Shown piece after piece: positions 27,164-40,445 of a stretch of 64,000 nucleotides of DNA. This DNA is from Stercorarius parasiticus (lineage: Eukaryota > Chordata > Aves > Charadriiformes > Stercorariidae): contig VWZL01000011.1 in the NCBI GenBank assembly GCA_013396915.1, forward strand, positions 62,001-126,000. Direction: 5' to 3'. A program made the position numbers and the translations under genes. The notes below the pieces were generated by a model that had not been told where the DNA came from, did not search any database, and worked only from the letters and a program-made list of their open reading frames with translations. Each line of letters opens with the position of its first letter. Position 1 is the stretch's first letter.

Positions 27164-30100
27164 TATGTAAATATAAGAAAAAAATATTAATCCCTTTCAG
27201 ACTTGAGCTTTTGTGGAATCACAAAATACTGTATTGTCCTTATCTGTAAGTCCTTTTCTTCAGTGCCCAACCTGAATCTTTGTCAACTATTTCACGCTCT
27301 GAATGTTAATCTTAGATGGACAGCACATCTTTAAAATTTCACTTTTCTTCCCCCATCTTCTATTTTCCTCCAGCTTATAGATGAACATATAAAAAAATGA
27401 TTTGAATAGATTATGTTGATGTGCAATTTTAAATGAAGACATGTTATTCAATTTCTGTTGTAGTTAGCATATTAAAACAACACAGAACATTACGAAGCAT
27501 GTTGTTTTCATGCTATAATCAAATCCCAAAAGTTTTGTTAGGCAAAAAGCACAGCTGTTATGCAAGAAGGGGAAAAAAGGAAAACTGAACAATTTCTCAA
27601 CATTCAGTTATTACCTCAGGACTCTAACTTGGAGGAAATGAGACAATAATGTTTATTTCTGTGTTCTGGAAATAATAAATTTGAATATTCAGAATATGTA
27701 TTGATTAACATTCTAGGAAGAGCTATGAAATTTGCATGCATTTATCTGAGAAACCAATGAAAAGTCATTTTCATCTAAAGCAGTTGTAGAAGTTGACTGA
27801 ATAGTACTGTTAAAATGCTAAAAAACAAGACCAACATCACATATAGGATTTTTTGCTGTTTTAGCTTTGTAGCTCTAAAAATGATTCACATAATAAAGTT
27901 GTGGTCATTATTGATACTATTATTCACTGTGTTATTAATCTTGTTTCTGAAAAGTCTATGTGCTCAGTTAGTGATAAAAATTCCCTCCATCTTTGGAGAG
28001 AAAATATCTATTTAAATTTGGCTGAGCTCATGTTAACGTTACTGTTCTTCTATGGCAACATGAGTTTTCAGTATGTTTCTGTGCAAGGAAAAGCTGTCTT
28101 TCAATTCACTATTTAGGGATTTGGATTTACTATTAATATAGCTAAAACCAGAGTTCGACACCATGCATCTGTGACTACGACAATACAAGAAATCCACACA
28201 ATGGGATCACTCCTTACCCTTTGCTCTCTGCCTCCTGACAAGCAGACTCATAAGGGTTATTCTTTGGGACGCCATTCATCTCCACGAGATTTCTTAATAA
28301 TATACTTCCTGAACATTCACCCTTCCATTCTTACACTGTTACCTGGACTGATTCATTAAGATCTGAAGGAAACTAGCGATACACTGGGTCAAATACAGAA
28401 GAAAAGTGAGATATTCCATTATGGCCCAAAAATAGCCACTGCTGGGCCTGGGACCAGATCATAATGTCATCTACTGATTTTCTTCTAAAGGCGGTGTAAG
28501 CTTAAAGGATGTCACATATTTCTTACAGTGCTCCCCATTTTAGATACTGGGAATTATCTCACTGCATGGCAAAAGCTGTCATAGAAAGTCTTTCAGTTAC
28601 AGACTGGTCAGAAACCATACTTGTTTCAGGCCTAATAGAAGGTAAATCAGCATTTATTATAACCCTCCCCTGCAGAAATTAATAGATTAGGCAGTACTGG
28701 GTTTAGCCCTAGAAATCTCATTTCCTTCCCTGTTTCTGTCAGATTTCCCTCTTCTGTGGGTGGGAAGGGATGTAAGAAATACACTGTAGTTGACGGCAAA
28801 TTTTCACTGTGAATCTAATTCAGCAGCAATCCTCCCATCATGATCCTTACTTCAAAGAGCTGGTTTGCACTTTCAGACTGCTGCCTGCCTCTTGCTAAGC
28901 AGATGAAGATCTTTTAAACTTACTTGGGACTCTGTTCCTTTTGATAAGTTGCTGTAGGATTAAGTATCCTGAAAATTCACTACCTTGCTGTGGCAACCTC
29001 ATATGGATCATACAAAACTGCAGAAGTGCAACGCTCCTTTTGGAGTATTTTTTTTTAATTTTTATTTTTTATATTTTTTATTTGGAGACCAAAACAAGTA
29101 AAGGTCTTTGAAAATATAGCATATGCAGCCCTGTGGCATCTCCTTAGTTGCACAGTAAGTAACAGGCCTCACATATGGAGCAGGCAGAGATGTGAACTCT
29201 GCTGCTGCAACAGGCAATAGGTTAATTCTGACAAAAATATGCACAAACTGCCCCTCTTGGGTCCTTTTGCCTCTGACGAAAACCGCAACACGGATTCTAG
29301 GTACTACTGGGGAAAAACAGGATACATTCTGGAAAGTAATTCCTTTTGGAATAAGAAGTGAGGGACTCAGGATTTCTTAACTTGTATTTCTTGTTCTGCA
29401 TTGTCATCTATACCCATTTTGTGGTATAAATAATTAAATTAGTGCAGCATAACTCCTTGTATTCAGAGAAATAATAACTACAGTTTAATGAGCTGACTGC
29501 CAGAGAGTGGCATTATAATGTTCTTCAAAAAAGAAGAGAGACAATAATTACAGTGAAGAAGCCCTGGATAGCTAATAAAGGACTTGATAATTATTGTTAC
29601 TGTATCTATGTTAGAACAGGACTTTCCTTTCTCCACAGCTTTTAGGTATAAAGATACGGTGACGTGTTTATGATACGTCATTGCTATGATGAATATTTTC
29701 CTGCTCTAAAAGGTACACTGGAGGCAATTAATTGTAAGTGTCACCAGTTACACACTTTGTGCAACATGAGGAAGGGACTGAACGCTGTTTATTTGTGTCT
29801 CTGAACTGAATGGTAAACAGCTGCCTTGGTTGTACAGTTTGTACAGTGTGGGAGATACTGTCTTTTTGGGAACCCAGTGAGACTTGCTGGGGTTCTCCCT
29901 CAGAAAACCTTTTAGAGGGTTATGGTATAATGAAATGGATGCAAATTTCATACTTAAAGAAGGTTTCACCACATAGTCAGAATGGCAATGGAACAATATG
30001 CAATGTCCAATTACCCAAGGTTATTTCAGATTAATCTGATACCTATCTTTTAAGACAATTGACTGAAATCAGCAAACCAAAAGCATTTAACCCAGAGTCT

Positions 30101-32301
30101 CTGAATGGAAGTAGGCATGCAAGTTCTCTGTATATGAAGAAGGAGATCACATGCATATCTTAAGGAACGAGGGGAAGGAGGATGTCTGAGCTGAACTCCC
30201 AAATTTGGGTTATCTGAAATCTTGCCTTTCTCATCATCACTTCTTAACTAAAACCTACATGAAACTGCTTCACAGCCTACAGTTTCTTCTTAGACTTCAA
30301 TACCAAATGAACTCCTGTGGATGAGGCCATCAGTGAAGGGTAGCAAGCACCTTTTGCACAATAACTTGGTGTTTGTAGACCTGTCCCAGGAGGTAGGTCC
30401 TGGTCAAGATCACTGTAAGGCAGTCAGTAACAGTAGCCTCTGGAGCCTTTGACTTCTCCTCTTCCAGCTGTGTTACTCTACTGGTTTTTGGGGTTTTGTT
30501 TTGTTTTATTTTATTTTCTCTGGATATCTGAAGGCAACACTCCTGTGAATTCACCGGCTGAAAGCACTAAGCATGGTGAAAAGTTTAGATGCTATGATTA
30601 TAGATGCACGAAACCAGAGGGCAGCAGAATTCTGAACTGCTTTGTTAAGAACTGGATGCTGGTCCCACCTGCTAAGAGGTTTGTGCTCCAGAGTACTTGT
30701 CACAGCATTTCTCAAATTTCAGCTGGCTTTTATTCATGCACTCTGAGTGTGCACTCTGAACTTACTCCAAACTGTTGTAGCACCTAGTTTCTGCTGAAGG
30801 CTAGTTCTGCCCCATTTGCATTGCTGTTATGTTTGCGTAAAGGAAAATATTGTTCTGTGATTGTCCAAGAAATGAATTTCGGTGTATACCATATCCCTTG
30901 TGTCACTCCAGAATATAGATACTGTCTTCCTAGTAAGCAAAGAGAACTTTATTTATTGTAGGTAAATGATTTGTTTCCAGCCTTAGTCAAATACTGAGCC
31001 TGTTGGCGTGTTTCAGTCCTATTCAGTGAATCATTTGTTTGTAGTCAAGTATCCATTAGTTGTAGCTGAGTCCACACAACAGCTAGGGCTGTTTCAAAAC
31101 CACCTGTATATAACAGACATTGAAGCTGTGGCAAACAGCACAGAATTTCCGGATTGAGTTGAATGAGCAGAATAATTTCTCGGGTTGGAAAGTAGCAGAA
31201 AGCTCCTAAGGGGGTATTTTTCCATGACAGAAATTGAGATAAGGGCAGGTAAGTTATGATTCTGTTTATGGAAAGCCAAGTTAAAGAATGGCTCTTGTCT
31301 GAAGCTCTGGAATTGAGACTGCAGGTTATGTCAGTCCTCCTGGGAATTAGCGCATTTTGAAAGTTTGCTATTAGGACGAAACGGATTACCTTCAGTTCAA
31401 GTGAGAGTAGGTGTACCTATAAGGTGCATAATTATTTATTTTTTTAAAATCTCTTTCCCTTTCCTAAACTTCTATTTTGAGCATAAAAATGTTATTTAAT
31501 TTTTATCCTGGACTTTTCTAGGAACTAAAAATTATTTCATGCTGTACATATTTCCTTAGGAATACAATTTCTCAGGCAATGATGAATTCCTAAATGGAGT
31601 ATGTCTCTCTCTGAGCGAAACACTCAACAGAAAGTGGGGATCCTCAGTGGGGGCACCTGCCCACAGAGCTGGAGAGGCCTTTCTGGGGCTAGTAACATGA
31701 CTAGAGACTAGAAAGGGAACGCTCCCATGAACAAAGAGATGTTTGGTTCAAATCCAGTAAGAAAGTGTAAGGGGTTTCCTCAGAGCTGTGGTATTCCTTT
31801 TATTAACTTGGACCTTACTTTACAAATACAGTCTAAAAACTGTAAATCAGGATTCTGGACATGTATTTTCTGTATTAATATGATTTCATATTTGAATTGT
31901 CCCCTTTGTAATGTGTCTGATTTGCATCATTTGTTTTCACCAACCAAAAACCTTTTACTTGGAATAGAATGATTTACATTACTTGATTTCACCTGATTTT
32001 ATTTATTTTATTCTCTAGCATATTATAATTAACTATAATGAAGTTTACTGTTTATTTTACATTGGTTGTCTAGAGTAAAGGGTGATAGTTAATGATTACA
32101 CTATCCACTTATAGACGCCAGAATAACTGTAATGGATTTTTACAGCATTATACCACTTTACATGGGCTGATGATCGAGCCCCTTTTTTATCATGTTCTTG
32201 CTGACAGTAATTCAGCTGTGAGCCAAAACACTGATCCTAGCACAACTAGGAAGGCATCTGGACAGTGATTGCATGTGGTTGCGTACAATCACTTATATAT
32301 G

Positions 32302-32890
32302 TGTACTGGTTTGGGCTGGGATACAGTTAATTTTCTCTGTAGTAGCTTTTATGGTGCTATATTTTGGATTTGTGATGAAAACAGTTTTGGTAACAGAGGG
32401 ATATTTTAGTTACTGCTAAACAGAGCTTACACAACATCAAGGTTTTTTCTGCTTCTCACACCGCCCCACCAGTGAGTAGGCGGGAGGTGCACAACAAGTT
32501 GGGAGGAGACACAGCTGGGGCAGCTGACCCCAAATGACCAAAGAGATATTCCATACCATATGATGCCACTTTCAGCAATAAAAGCTGAGGGGAAGAAGGA
32601 GGGATGGGGGGACGTTTGGAGTGATGGTTTTTGTCTTCCCAAGTAACTGTTACGCGTGATGGAGCCCTGCTTTCCTGGCGAAGGCTGAACACCTGCCTGC
32701 TGGTGGGAAGTAGTGAACTCCTTATTTTTCTTCGCTTGTGCATGCAGCTTTTGCTTTACTTATTAAACTGTCTTTACCTCAACCCATGAGTTTCCTCACT
32801 TTTACCCTTCTGATTCTCCCCCATCCCAGTGGGGGCAGTGAGCAAGCAACTGTGTGGTGCTTAGGTGCCTACTTGGGTTAAACCATGACA
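32302..32890 (+). mobile_element. Solo LTR of an avian ERVL-type endogenous retrovirus
   Basis: A 589-bp LTR that starts TGTACTGG and ends CATGACA, so it has the TG...CA ends. It is flanked by a perfect 5-bp target-site duplication atatg (32297-32301 and 32891-32895). Inside are a U3-like region with a TATA-like caataaaag (about 32575-32584), then the ctgcctgctgg region and an ATTAAA polyadenylation signal (32762-32767). The sequence matches my memory of a very abundant ERVL LTR family of neoavian birds. No primer-binding site, gag, pol or second LTR follows, so the provirus was lost by LTR-LTR recombination. Open frames inside it are incidental. The exact family name needs a repeat-library search. 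Confidence 0.9.
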
Positions 32891-33579
32891 ATATGTTGAC
32901 ATTGTCTTGAGTATATCATGCTGTCACTCATGTTGTTTACACAGACTTTGCAGAAGTCTAGAAGCTTACCCAACACAGCAGGAAAAAATTAATAAAAGGT
33001 TTTCCGACCAATATGAGAGGAAGCAAGGTATTTCTAAAAAGCAAAATACAGGTTTGTGTGGCGGTACCTTTGAATCGGGTAACACTGCTAACCGCATGAA
33101 GTAGCAAACTCACTTTTTGCAACGTTCTGCTGTGGCTTATTTATCCTGCTTGTTTACAAGTTCAGTAATATGGCTCTCCCGTTTTAAAGCACGTATGTTC
33201 AATGCTAGTTTGAATCTAATCTTGAATGCTAGTCTTGCATCATATCAGCCCCCAAAGGCTTCAAATGCACTTGTCCATGACAGTTATTTGTGAATGAAGC
33301 AAGTAATGTAACATGAGGGAAATTAAAATACATGGTCTCAAGCCTCACCTGACTTTTGCCACTAGGAAAGTTAGTGCTTAGAACTGATAAGACTGCTGTG
33401 ATTTTTTGAAATGGTGGTACTGCTGTGAATTAGGAATAAAGTCTTGTTACAAGATGATGTGCTTTTGGTGACTTTCTTTTCCATAATCAAGTGACAAAGT
33501 AGTAGTGGTATTTAAGGCTATGGAGAAGACATTTACGGTTATACTCATATTTACAGTGATATCTTTTTAAAGTTTCTTC

Positions 33580-33625
33580 TGATAGAATGATGTTCCATTC
33601 CCTGATAGAATGATGTTACATTGTG
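33580..33625 (+). repeat. 23-bp tandem duplication
   Basis: Two adjacent units, both beginning tgatagaatgatgtt (33580 and 33603). The first 15 bases are identical and the remainder is partly diverged. An 8-bp hairpin with a 3-nt loop (tacattgt / acaatgta) overlaps its right end. Confidence 0.75.
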
Positions 33626-36441
33626 TAACAATGTATAGGCTATTTAAATTCAATTTCTCCACCCTCTTTCTTATTCTCCTTTGAAATGCTACCACATAGC
33701 CCTTTGCACACAGTATACCCAGGGTTACTGTAATTACTTTTCAGGTTGTCAGCAAGATGAGCAGATCAGAGTCAGTGTTTTCGCTTTCTGTCTTCCTCAT
33801 ATTAGAAACTGGTGTTGCTTTTTGGGCTCAGGTGGAAAACATACTGCACCAAATGTAGAGCTGCCATGAGAAAATTGCTTTTCTTTTGACTTCATTGGTA
33901 TTTTTCTACCCTCACATTTTAGGAACAAAAAAGAATTGTGATTCTGAGCTATATTTTTCTCCTTTTGATGATACCCTTCACTCAAGGCTTTGGCTAAATG
34001 CCAATATATAGTCCTATAGCTGACATATTAGCTAGGTTTCTCTTAATTTTATTTTTAATCAAGCAACATATATTTCTGTCTTATGACTACTTTCTATCAC
34101 TTACTGTGGCTGTATCAAAGAAGTCACCTTTATCTTTCTCTTTATTGTCCTGATAAAAACAATGTTTTTCTTCTTTATTGTGAATGTGGATAGAATATAG
34201 CTGATTCTGTTTCCTTGCTGTTGGAGAAATATTGACTTCATTTTGGTCTTCATGTCATTTACTGGCCAGTAATACTGAAACAAATCACCTAACTAAAGAA
34301 TCCCCAACAGACTGACTTCAAAAGGATATCTAAAAGAATAAAGATGAAAGACTGATATAGATGCATTAAAAGCAAAAACATGCCCCCTTCTACTTCCAAA
34401 AAATGAACTAAAAGAAGCAAATAAAGCCCTAAGCCAAACCCAGGTTCTTATTGTGTAGACTAATGTTCTACTAGTAATACTATTTTGAAAGATCATTAGG
34501 ATAATTTCTTAAAAGCTTTTTTTACAATAAGCAGAGATGACAACTGGCAAGATGATAATCAGAGTTGGAAGGATCACACACCCGTAAGTTAGCCGTGCCC
34601 TCTCCTGACCTGCCATAATCTGTCACAACCACTTTTCTCCACTCCAAACATTGCTGCACTAAGGTGTGCAGAACATGAACAGCAACTGCACAACTTGTAA
34701 ATCAGCTAGGTAGACAAGATGAAAGGGATCTTTGCAATACAAAAGGTTAACATAATCCACAGGTCCAAGATTTATTTCCCAGCTCAATAAAATTCAACTT
34801 AGAATTCAACTTCTGTTCTTAGCGTTAAGCATAAGAATTAAAAGTAATATTCACCTTGAACTTCCACATTAAAATTTCATATCATAAAACAGATGCAACC
34901 AGAATGTGTAGAACTTCAGATATATTCGGTTACAAGTCTTTCCTTCTTGGGTTCTTTTCCAGAACTTTGTAATTATTTTTTTTCTTCTTCTGCCCTGTCT
35001 GGCCCTGTGAATAGATAAGGGAATAAGTAATTTAAGAGAACAGACAAATAGACACACTACCTGTGAAAATATCTCAGAATTTTGCAAAGAAAGTTAGAAA
35101 ATAAAAGAAAACATGTCGTGTTGAATGAGCTACTACAAATAGGGGATGCAGAGATTAGTAAATACAGCCTCAAATTTGAAAAAAAATTTCAGAATGCATG
35201 GATCTTGGCACGCTTTTCATGCTATAATACTGACTATTTCAATTCTAATAATATTGCAGTAATATTGCAGTCTGTTATGAACTGCTCACTTGTCTTCACA
35301 TCTTCTAACTTGATAAATACTAGAAAACAGCAAAGGGTCAGTTTTGGCTTCCTTGTTCTTTATTTTAATCAGAGAAACTATTGGTAGAACAAGCTCCTAG
35401 TAAATTTGAACAAAAGACCTTATCTGCAACATCAATATTGTATTGATCTCTGGTGCACACGTACGAAAAACATGACTGTAACTGTTATTGTTTTTCTCTA
35501 TTTTTCTTTATTGTTTGTTAGAAAGACATTATGTTTTTGAAGATGGAACAGAGCTTTAAAGGTCATATGTGCACCTACATTTTATCAAAGTATAGAAATA
35601 CTTGAAAACTGTTTGAATTCTGTGCTCTTTCTTAAAATAATGAAATATACTTTGTGTTTAAAAAATTTTTTTCTGTTCTTTTTTGTATCTTTGCACATGT
35701 TAAAATGACACCAACCATATAAAGTTTCAATGGATATTGAAAGGTGGTTAGCTGGTGCAAATGAAAAGGGGGCAACAGAAAAAATAACAGAAACCATCAG
35801 AAAACGACAAAATTTCCCTGCGTTTTTGTATATGTAATAATAAATATTTTAATTGCTATTATTGGACATCTGTGACTGTCATTCTCATTTAAAGCCTAGG
35901 CAAAGCATGGAGAATCAATAAAGCCATTGTGTATGATTGTACTGTGCTAAGATTTTGTACTCTCTGTGGTTTTCCCTACAAAGAAAATGCAGGCCCAGAC
36001 CCTACTTAAGTTGGGTTAGGTCTCATCTTGACACAAAGAAGAATCATAAAATGTATGCTTCTCTTCCCAGATTAAAATGGGGAGCATAATTTACATTAGC
36101 TAATGAAAGTTTTCTTCCTGATTCATTGGAGTTTACATCAGCTAAATAAAATTCTGACACTTAATTTTGAGCTGCACACAGAGATCCTTTCTATAGACAT
36201 CAAAAAGAGATGTGAATCTTCAGGCAACTATTCTTGCCATCATAAGGCAGATGTCACACGGAAATGTCCTTCCAGTAACTTTGAAATGTATACTTTAGAT
36301 TAGACGCTTGCTCTTTAGAAGAATAGATTAGGTGAGGCAAATGCTAACCATCAAAAGCCTCTTTCAGCAAATCTCCCACTTTTATATTTAATTACACATC
36401 TAAGGATGTCACAATATAAGAAAGAAAGTGCAAACAAATTG

Positions 36442-36457
36442 AAAAAAAAAAAAAAAA
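36442..36457 (+). repeat. Poly(A) run
   Basis: Sixteen consecutive A residues in noncoding DNA, with no retrocopy recognisable upstream. Confidence 0.8.
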
Positions 36458-38699
36458 GAAGGAGCAGTGGAAGCCAGGAGAATGACATCATCTTTGTACT
36501 TGCATTATTCATAATTTGTTTGGAACAGTACATACCTGCAGTTCCTATTAACATCTGAGCCACTTTGGTATCCTGGTGAGGACAGAGAAATATGCAAGAC
36601 TTAGGGAACAGACCAATGAGGAATCTCAAAAACACAAATGACTGGTACTTATTTCTCCTAACCATCATCCAATTATCGGCATCTCTTCACCATTATTTCT
36701 GTAATATCTTTACTGACACTGGAAGTGGTTTTAAACACTGAAAAAAACATGTAAAACTTTTACTTGATATTCAAAAGGTTAAATGAATTGAAAATAGCCA
36801 CATTTTAAAAATTGTTGAAAGAGTAAAACATACTCCTGTCAATAGCAAAATAAATGAAGATGTGTTTTCTATGGTTCGGAACTTGAGAATATATTCTATC
36901 CAATAAAGTAAAACCTCTGACTAATGCCCTTCTTGTATTTGGAGTGTTGGTGACTTCTGTGTGTTATATCTAATGACAAACAGAAATACACTGAGCTTTT
37001 CCATCAAGGGTCATGGGTAATTTCTCTTAATTTTCATCAGGGCATTTATTTTCACATTACCACACAGTGTCTTTGGGATAAAAGCCTTATGGCAAAACAT
37101 GAATAAAATTGCCTATGGACTAGATAAAAATAGACTGAAATAGTTAAATAGACTCCATTGTTAAATGGAATCCTGTTAAAATTGCTTTTACTGTATCAGG
37201 GCTTAGTGTTCACAGCTACTGACCTTCACGCAATCATTCACTATGGCTGAATATTGATTTTAGAGACAACTGCTTTCAAAAATTCAAGGAGAATGAACAC
37301 AATTTGATATAACATCAGGGTGGGAGACTAAAGTAAGAAAAAAGAAAATCTTCATATATTAGTTGTGGGTATGGCTGCATCATAAACCAGGATGTAGAAA
37401 AAGAGGGTCAATGCAGTTGCAACTGTACAATATTTTATGTAAGGCACAGTACCCTCTGCATTGTTTTAGCTCTTTTATGTCCTCTGACCTCTTAAATTCA
37501 TTTGCTCATACTGCCCATCCAGCTGCATGAATGTTATTGTGGAGCAAACCTCAAAGCACATCCTAACAGAAACTGGTTCACTCAGAAGTCACATTGCCAA
37601 TAGTCACACCACAACGTTGTAAAGAAATATCAAAGCTAGGATGAACCAGTCCTTGACAATTTTCCAGAATATTTACTAGCCCTACTGCACTCCATGATTG
37701 ACAGGAGGGCTGCAGCCAAAAAACACCAACAGATTAATAATAGAGAATGCACCAGAATAAAATGAGTGACATAAACTATTAAAAGAAGATGTTAGAAGAC
37801 CTGATACCATGACAAATTCTAAAACCTGACTGTAAGTTAATTAAAGCATCATCACATTGAAAAATGTGCTTGTTAGAAAAGAGGCTAAAAGTAGATGCAT
37901 CATCAGAAGAAAGATTTCTTTGCATGTGGGGTGCAATTTTATGCATGTGATTTGCACCTTCACAAACTAGTTACATCTTGTCATCTCATGGTCCAATTAT
38001 GTTCTGTTTTCTCTTAAGTAGCTATCTTTGTACTACTCTTAGTGTAGATGTCCTGCCAATATGTATTACTTTGTAAGGGTTTCTTTTAAATTAGAACAAA
38101 GCTGAACCTAAAAAATTCCTCTCTAGAAAGGTAATTGTACTGTATGGAAAGAAATGGAGGGGGAAAAGGAGGAAAAATAAAATGGCATGGCCAGATCTTT
38201 GTTTATGAGAACATTTTCGCATCAGCTGTCTGTGGAAATATAATTTCCATTTTGCCTTAAAAATCAGTCAGACAACATTGCTTAACACATATTATTCCTT
38301 GTCAAACATTTCACTGATGCTTCATTCTATAGACAGCTTAATAAAAGGTATTTCACCCCTAGCATGTTGCAGAAGTTGTGTGTCATTTTCTTTCCATTTC
38401 AGATGACATTTGTGGAAGCAAGAGACCCAGATACCTTATACGTAGCACCACTACTAGGATTGTTAACTCCTTTCTTGCTGCCTACTTTACAGCACAGAGT
38501 GAAAGGAAATTGTGCACAATTTTTTCTCTTGTGAAGATCATTTAAGATAGCTGAACTGGTCTTAACAGGCAGTGATATATAACAGATAAGAAAGTTGCAG
38601 ACTTTTCTCCCCCTTCTGAGGGTGGTTTGGAGAGCCTCAAGACTCGAAGGACTTATTAAAGGGTTGTCATGTTCCTTTACATACGATTTTTTAAACTAC

Positions 38700-39168
38700 C
38701 ATATATTCTGGACCATGTCCAGAGAAGGGAAATGAGACTGGTGAGGGGTCTAGAGCACAAGTCTGATGAGGAGCAGCTGAGGGAAATGGATTTTTTTAGC
38801 CTGGAGAAAAGGAAGATGAAGGGAGACCTTATCCCTTTCTACAACTACCTGAAAGGAGGCTGTAGCTGGTGGCGGTCGGTCTCTTCTCACAAGTAACAAG
38901 TGATAGGATGAGAGGAAATGGCCTCAAGTTGCACAAGGGAGGTTTAAGGTGGATACTAGGAAAAATTTCGTCACCAACAAGGTTATCAAACATTGGAAGA
39001 GGCTGCCCAAGGAAGTGGTTGAATCACCATTCCTGGATGTATTTAAAAGACATGTAGGTGTGATGCTTAGTGACATGGTTTAGTGGTGGTTTTGGCAATG
39101 TTAGGTTTACAGTTGGACTCAATGATCTTAAAGGTCCCTTCCAACCTAAAAAACTCTATGATTCTATA
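38700..39168 (+). mobile_element. CR1 LINE, 5'-truncated 3' fragment (second subfamily)
   Basis: Another CR1 3' end in plus orientation, covering the ORF2 C-terminus and 3' UTR. Family-typical protein segments appear in order but in shifted frames: VQRREMRLV, the [11 protein letters not shown] segment (about 38799-38832), [20 protein letters not shown], then GCPRKWLNHH in another frame (about 39001-39030). The 3' part reads 'ttggactcaatgatctta' and ends in the CTATG/ATTCTATA octamers (39153-39168). It has frameshifts and no intact frame. Its 3' UTR differs from the other three CR1 copies in this window, so it belongs to another subfamily and was copied from a different master element. Confidence 0.9.
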
Positions 39169-39419
39169 AATCAAACTGTATATACATAGTGTTTTATTTA
39201 TAATCTTGATAAACTACGTATTTCCAGTCACATTTGAAAACTAATTGTAAGAGTGTTTGGAAGCTCAGAGGAAAATCCTTCATTAAGATTATCCAAGGAA
39301 GGGCCTTTTCACTGCAAAGGGCATAATAAGTAAAGGGGGAAGCAAAAAAACCTCCAAAAACACACAGATACAGACAAACCTAATAGATGATGGGTAACGA
39401 AGACAATGCCAAAGACCAA
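39169..39419. other. Spacer between two repeats
   Basis: Short AT-rich unique sequence between the CR1 fragment and the GC-richer repeat; nothing recognisable in it. Confidence 0.6.
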
Positions 39420-40445
39420 ATGTCTCCAGTCACTAGTTGAGGAGCCATTAAGAAACTCCAGGCACAGATCTGGAGAAGGTCAACCTGGACTTTGTAACTG
39501 GTAAGACGGAGGAAACAGGAAGAAGATGAGGATTTGGCATATTCGAAGTGTGGGCTCCCTGGGCCTGTGGTGTCAACAACTGAACGGAGCAGGATCTCAG
39601 TGCTAGACACTGGAGCAGATGGGGGTCTTGGCCCAGCCATTGGAGTGGGAATGGAGTATGTCCCAAGTGTCAGCTGCTGGGAGAAACTGGGATGAGTGAG
39701 TGACTGGAGTGGAACCATGGGTTACAGCCCATGTGCTGGATGCTGGTGGGGGTGTGAGCGGTCGGTATCTTCCCCAAACATGGCATGTGTCAGGTAGTAT
39801 GTGTAGTTCACTCAAAAACCTCAAGCTGGACCAGGGACAAGTAGGACGCCCTGGGTCTAGCAGGGATATCAGTCAGGCAGAGGTCTGTGCTGGTATTTGA
39901 GGGAGGCCTGTGATTATGGGCTGCCTGTGAAATGAGTGTGTAAGCGTGTGCGTGTTTGCTAACAAGCATCAAGCTGAACCATCTGGTGAGTAGGGGAAAG
40001 AGACCCAGGATCTGGTCAGGTACGTTGGACAGGCAAAAGAGCCATGCTGGTACTTGAAGGATCCATGAATGAATGTGCTGGAGAGTGTCGTGTGTGTGCC
40101 TTCACTAGTGGCCATCAGTACAGACCAGCCAAAGAGGAGATGGGCCTGTCTGTGCCTATGTTTTATGTCAGTCCTGTATGTGGGTGCTGTTGAAGGCAGC
40201 ACTCATTCTGTCTGTGGCTGGCTGTGTAGCTGGAGTGTCCTCTGTGTGTGTGTGTGCCTGAGATATGCTCTCAGCCTCGCTACCAGTTGGACTTCTAAAC
40301 AGGAAAACAGCTGATGCATCCCTCTGCCTGGGATGGAGACCCCATGTGCCCCAGGTGTCCCATTCTGGGCTTCAGTGGCCAGGCAGGAGAAGCCCCCAGC
40401 CCCAGAGCTTCTGGAGGAAGCAGCCCTCATCAGTAAACACTAACG
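39420..40445. repeat. GC-richer interspersed repeat with three internal units
   Basis: About 1 kb of clearly higher GC than its surroundings, with a core of three diverged tandem units. Unit 1 (about 39817-39964) starts with ctcaagctggacc, unit 2 (about 39965-40107) with catcaagctgaacc, and unit 3 (about 40108-40258) with catcagtacagacca. Each ends in a GT-rich run preceded by a ctggag- or gagtgt-like motif. Period is about 145 bp. Unique-looking flanks (39420-39816 and 40259-40445) share the composition. Open frames of 60-110 codons on both strands cross the repeat structure and are not genes. I believe it is an avian interspersed repeat or LTR-like element but cannot name the family. Confidence 0.5.

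Larger units (their letters stand above)
18871..32301. other. Long unique AT-rich noncoding stretch
   Basis: About 13 kb without a recognisable gene or transposon. It holds homopolymer and simple repeats: a T-rich tract at about 20401-20433, a long A run at 22148-22178, (TTTTA)n near 22516-22535, and three GGGCCY hexamers at 24555-24572. There is also a 21-bp tandem pair at 27122-27163. Slightly GC-richer pieces around 18960-19260, 21700-21900 and 24240-24500 may be decayed repeats, but I could not assign them. Open frames are short and featureless. Confidence 0.55.
32896..38699. other. Unique AT-rich noncoding sequence
   Basis: No gene seen. It contains a 23-bp tandem duplication (33580-33625), a poly(A) run (36442-36457) and many short chance frames, the longest near 100 codons and without recognisable features. 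The region is depleted in CpG. Confidence 0.6.
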
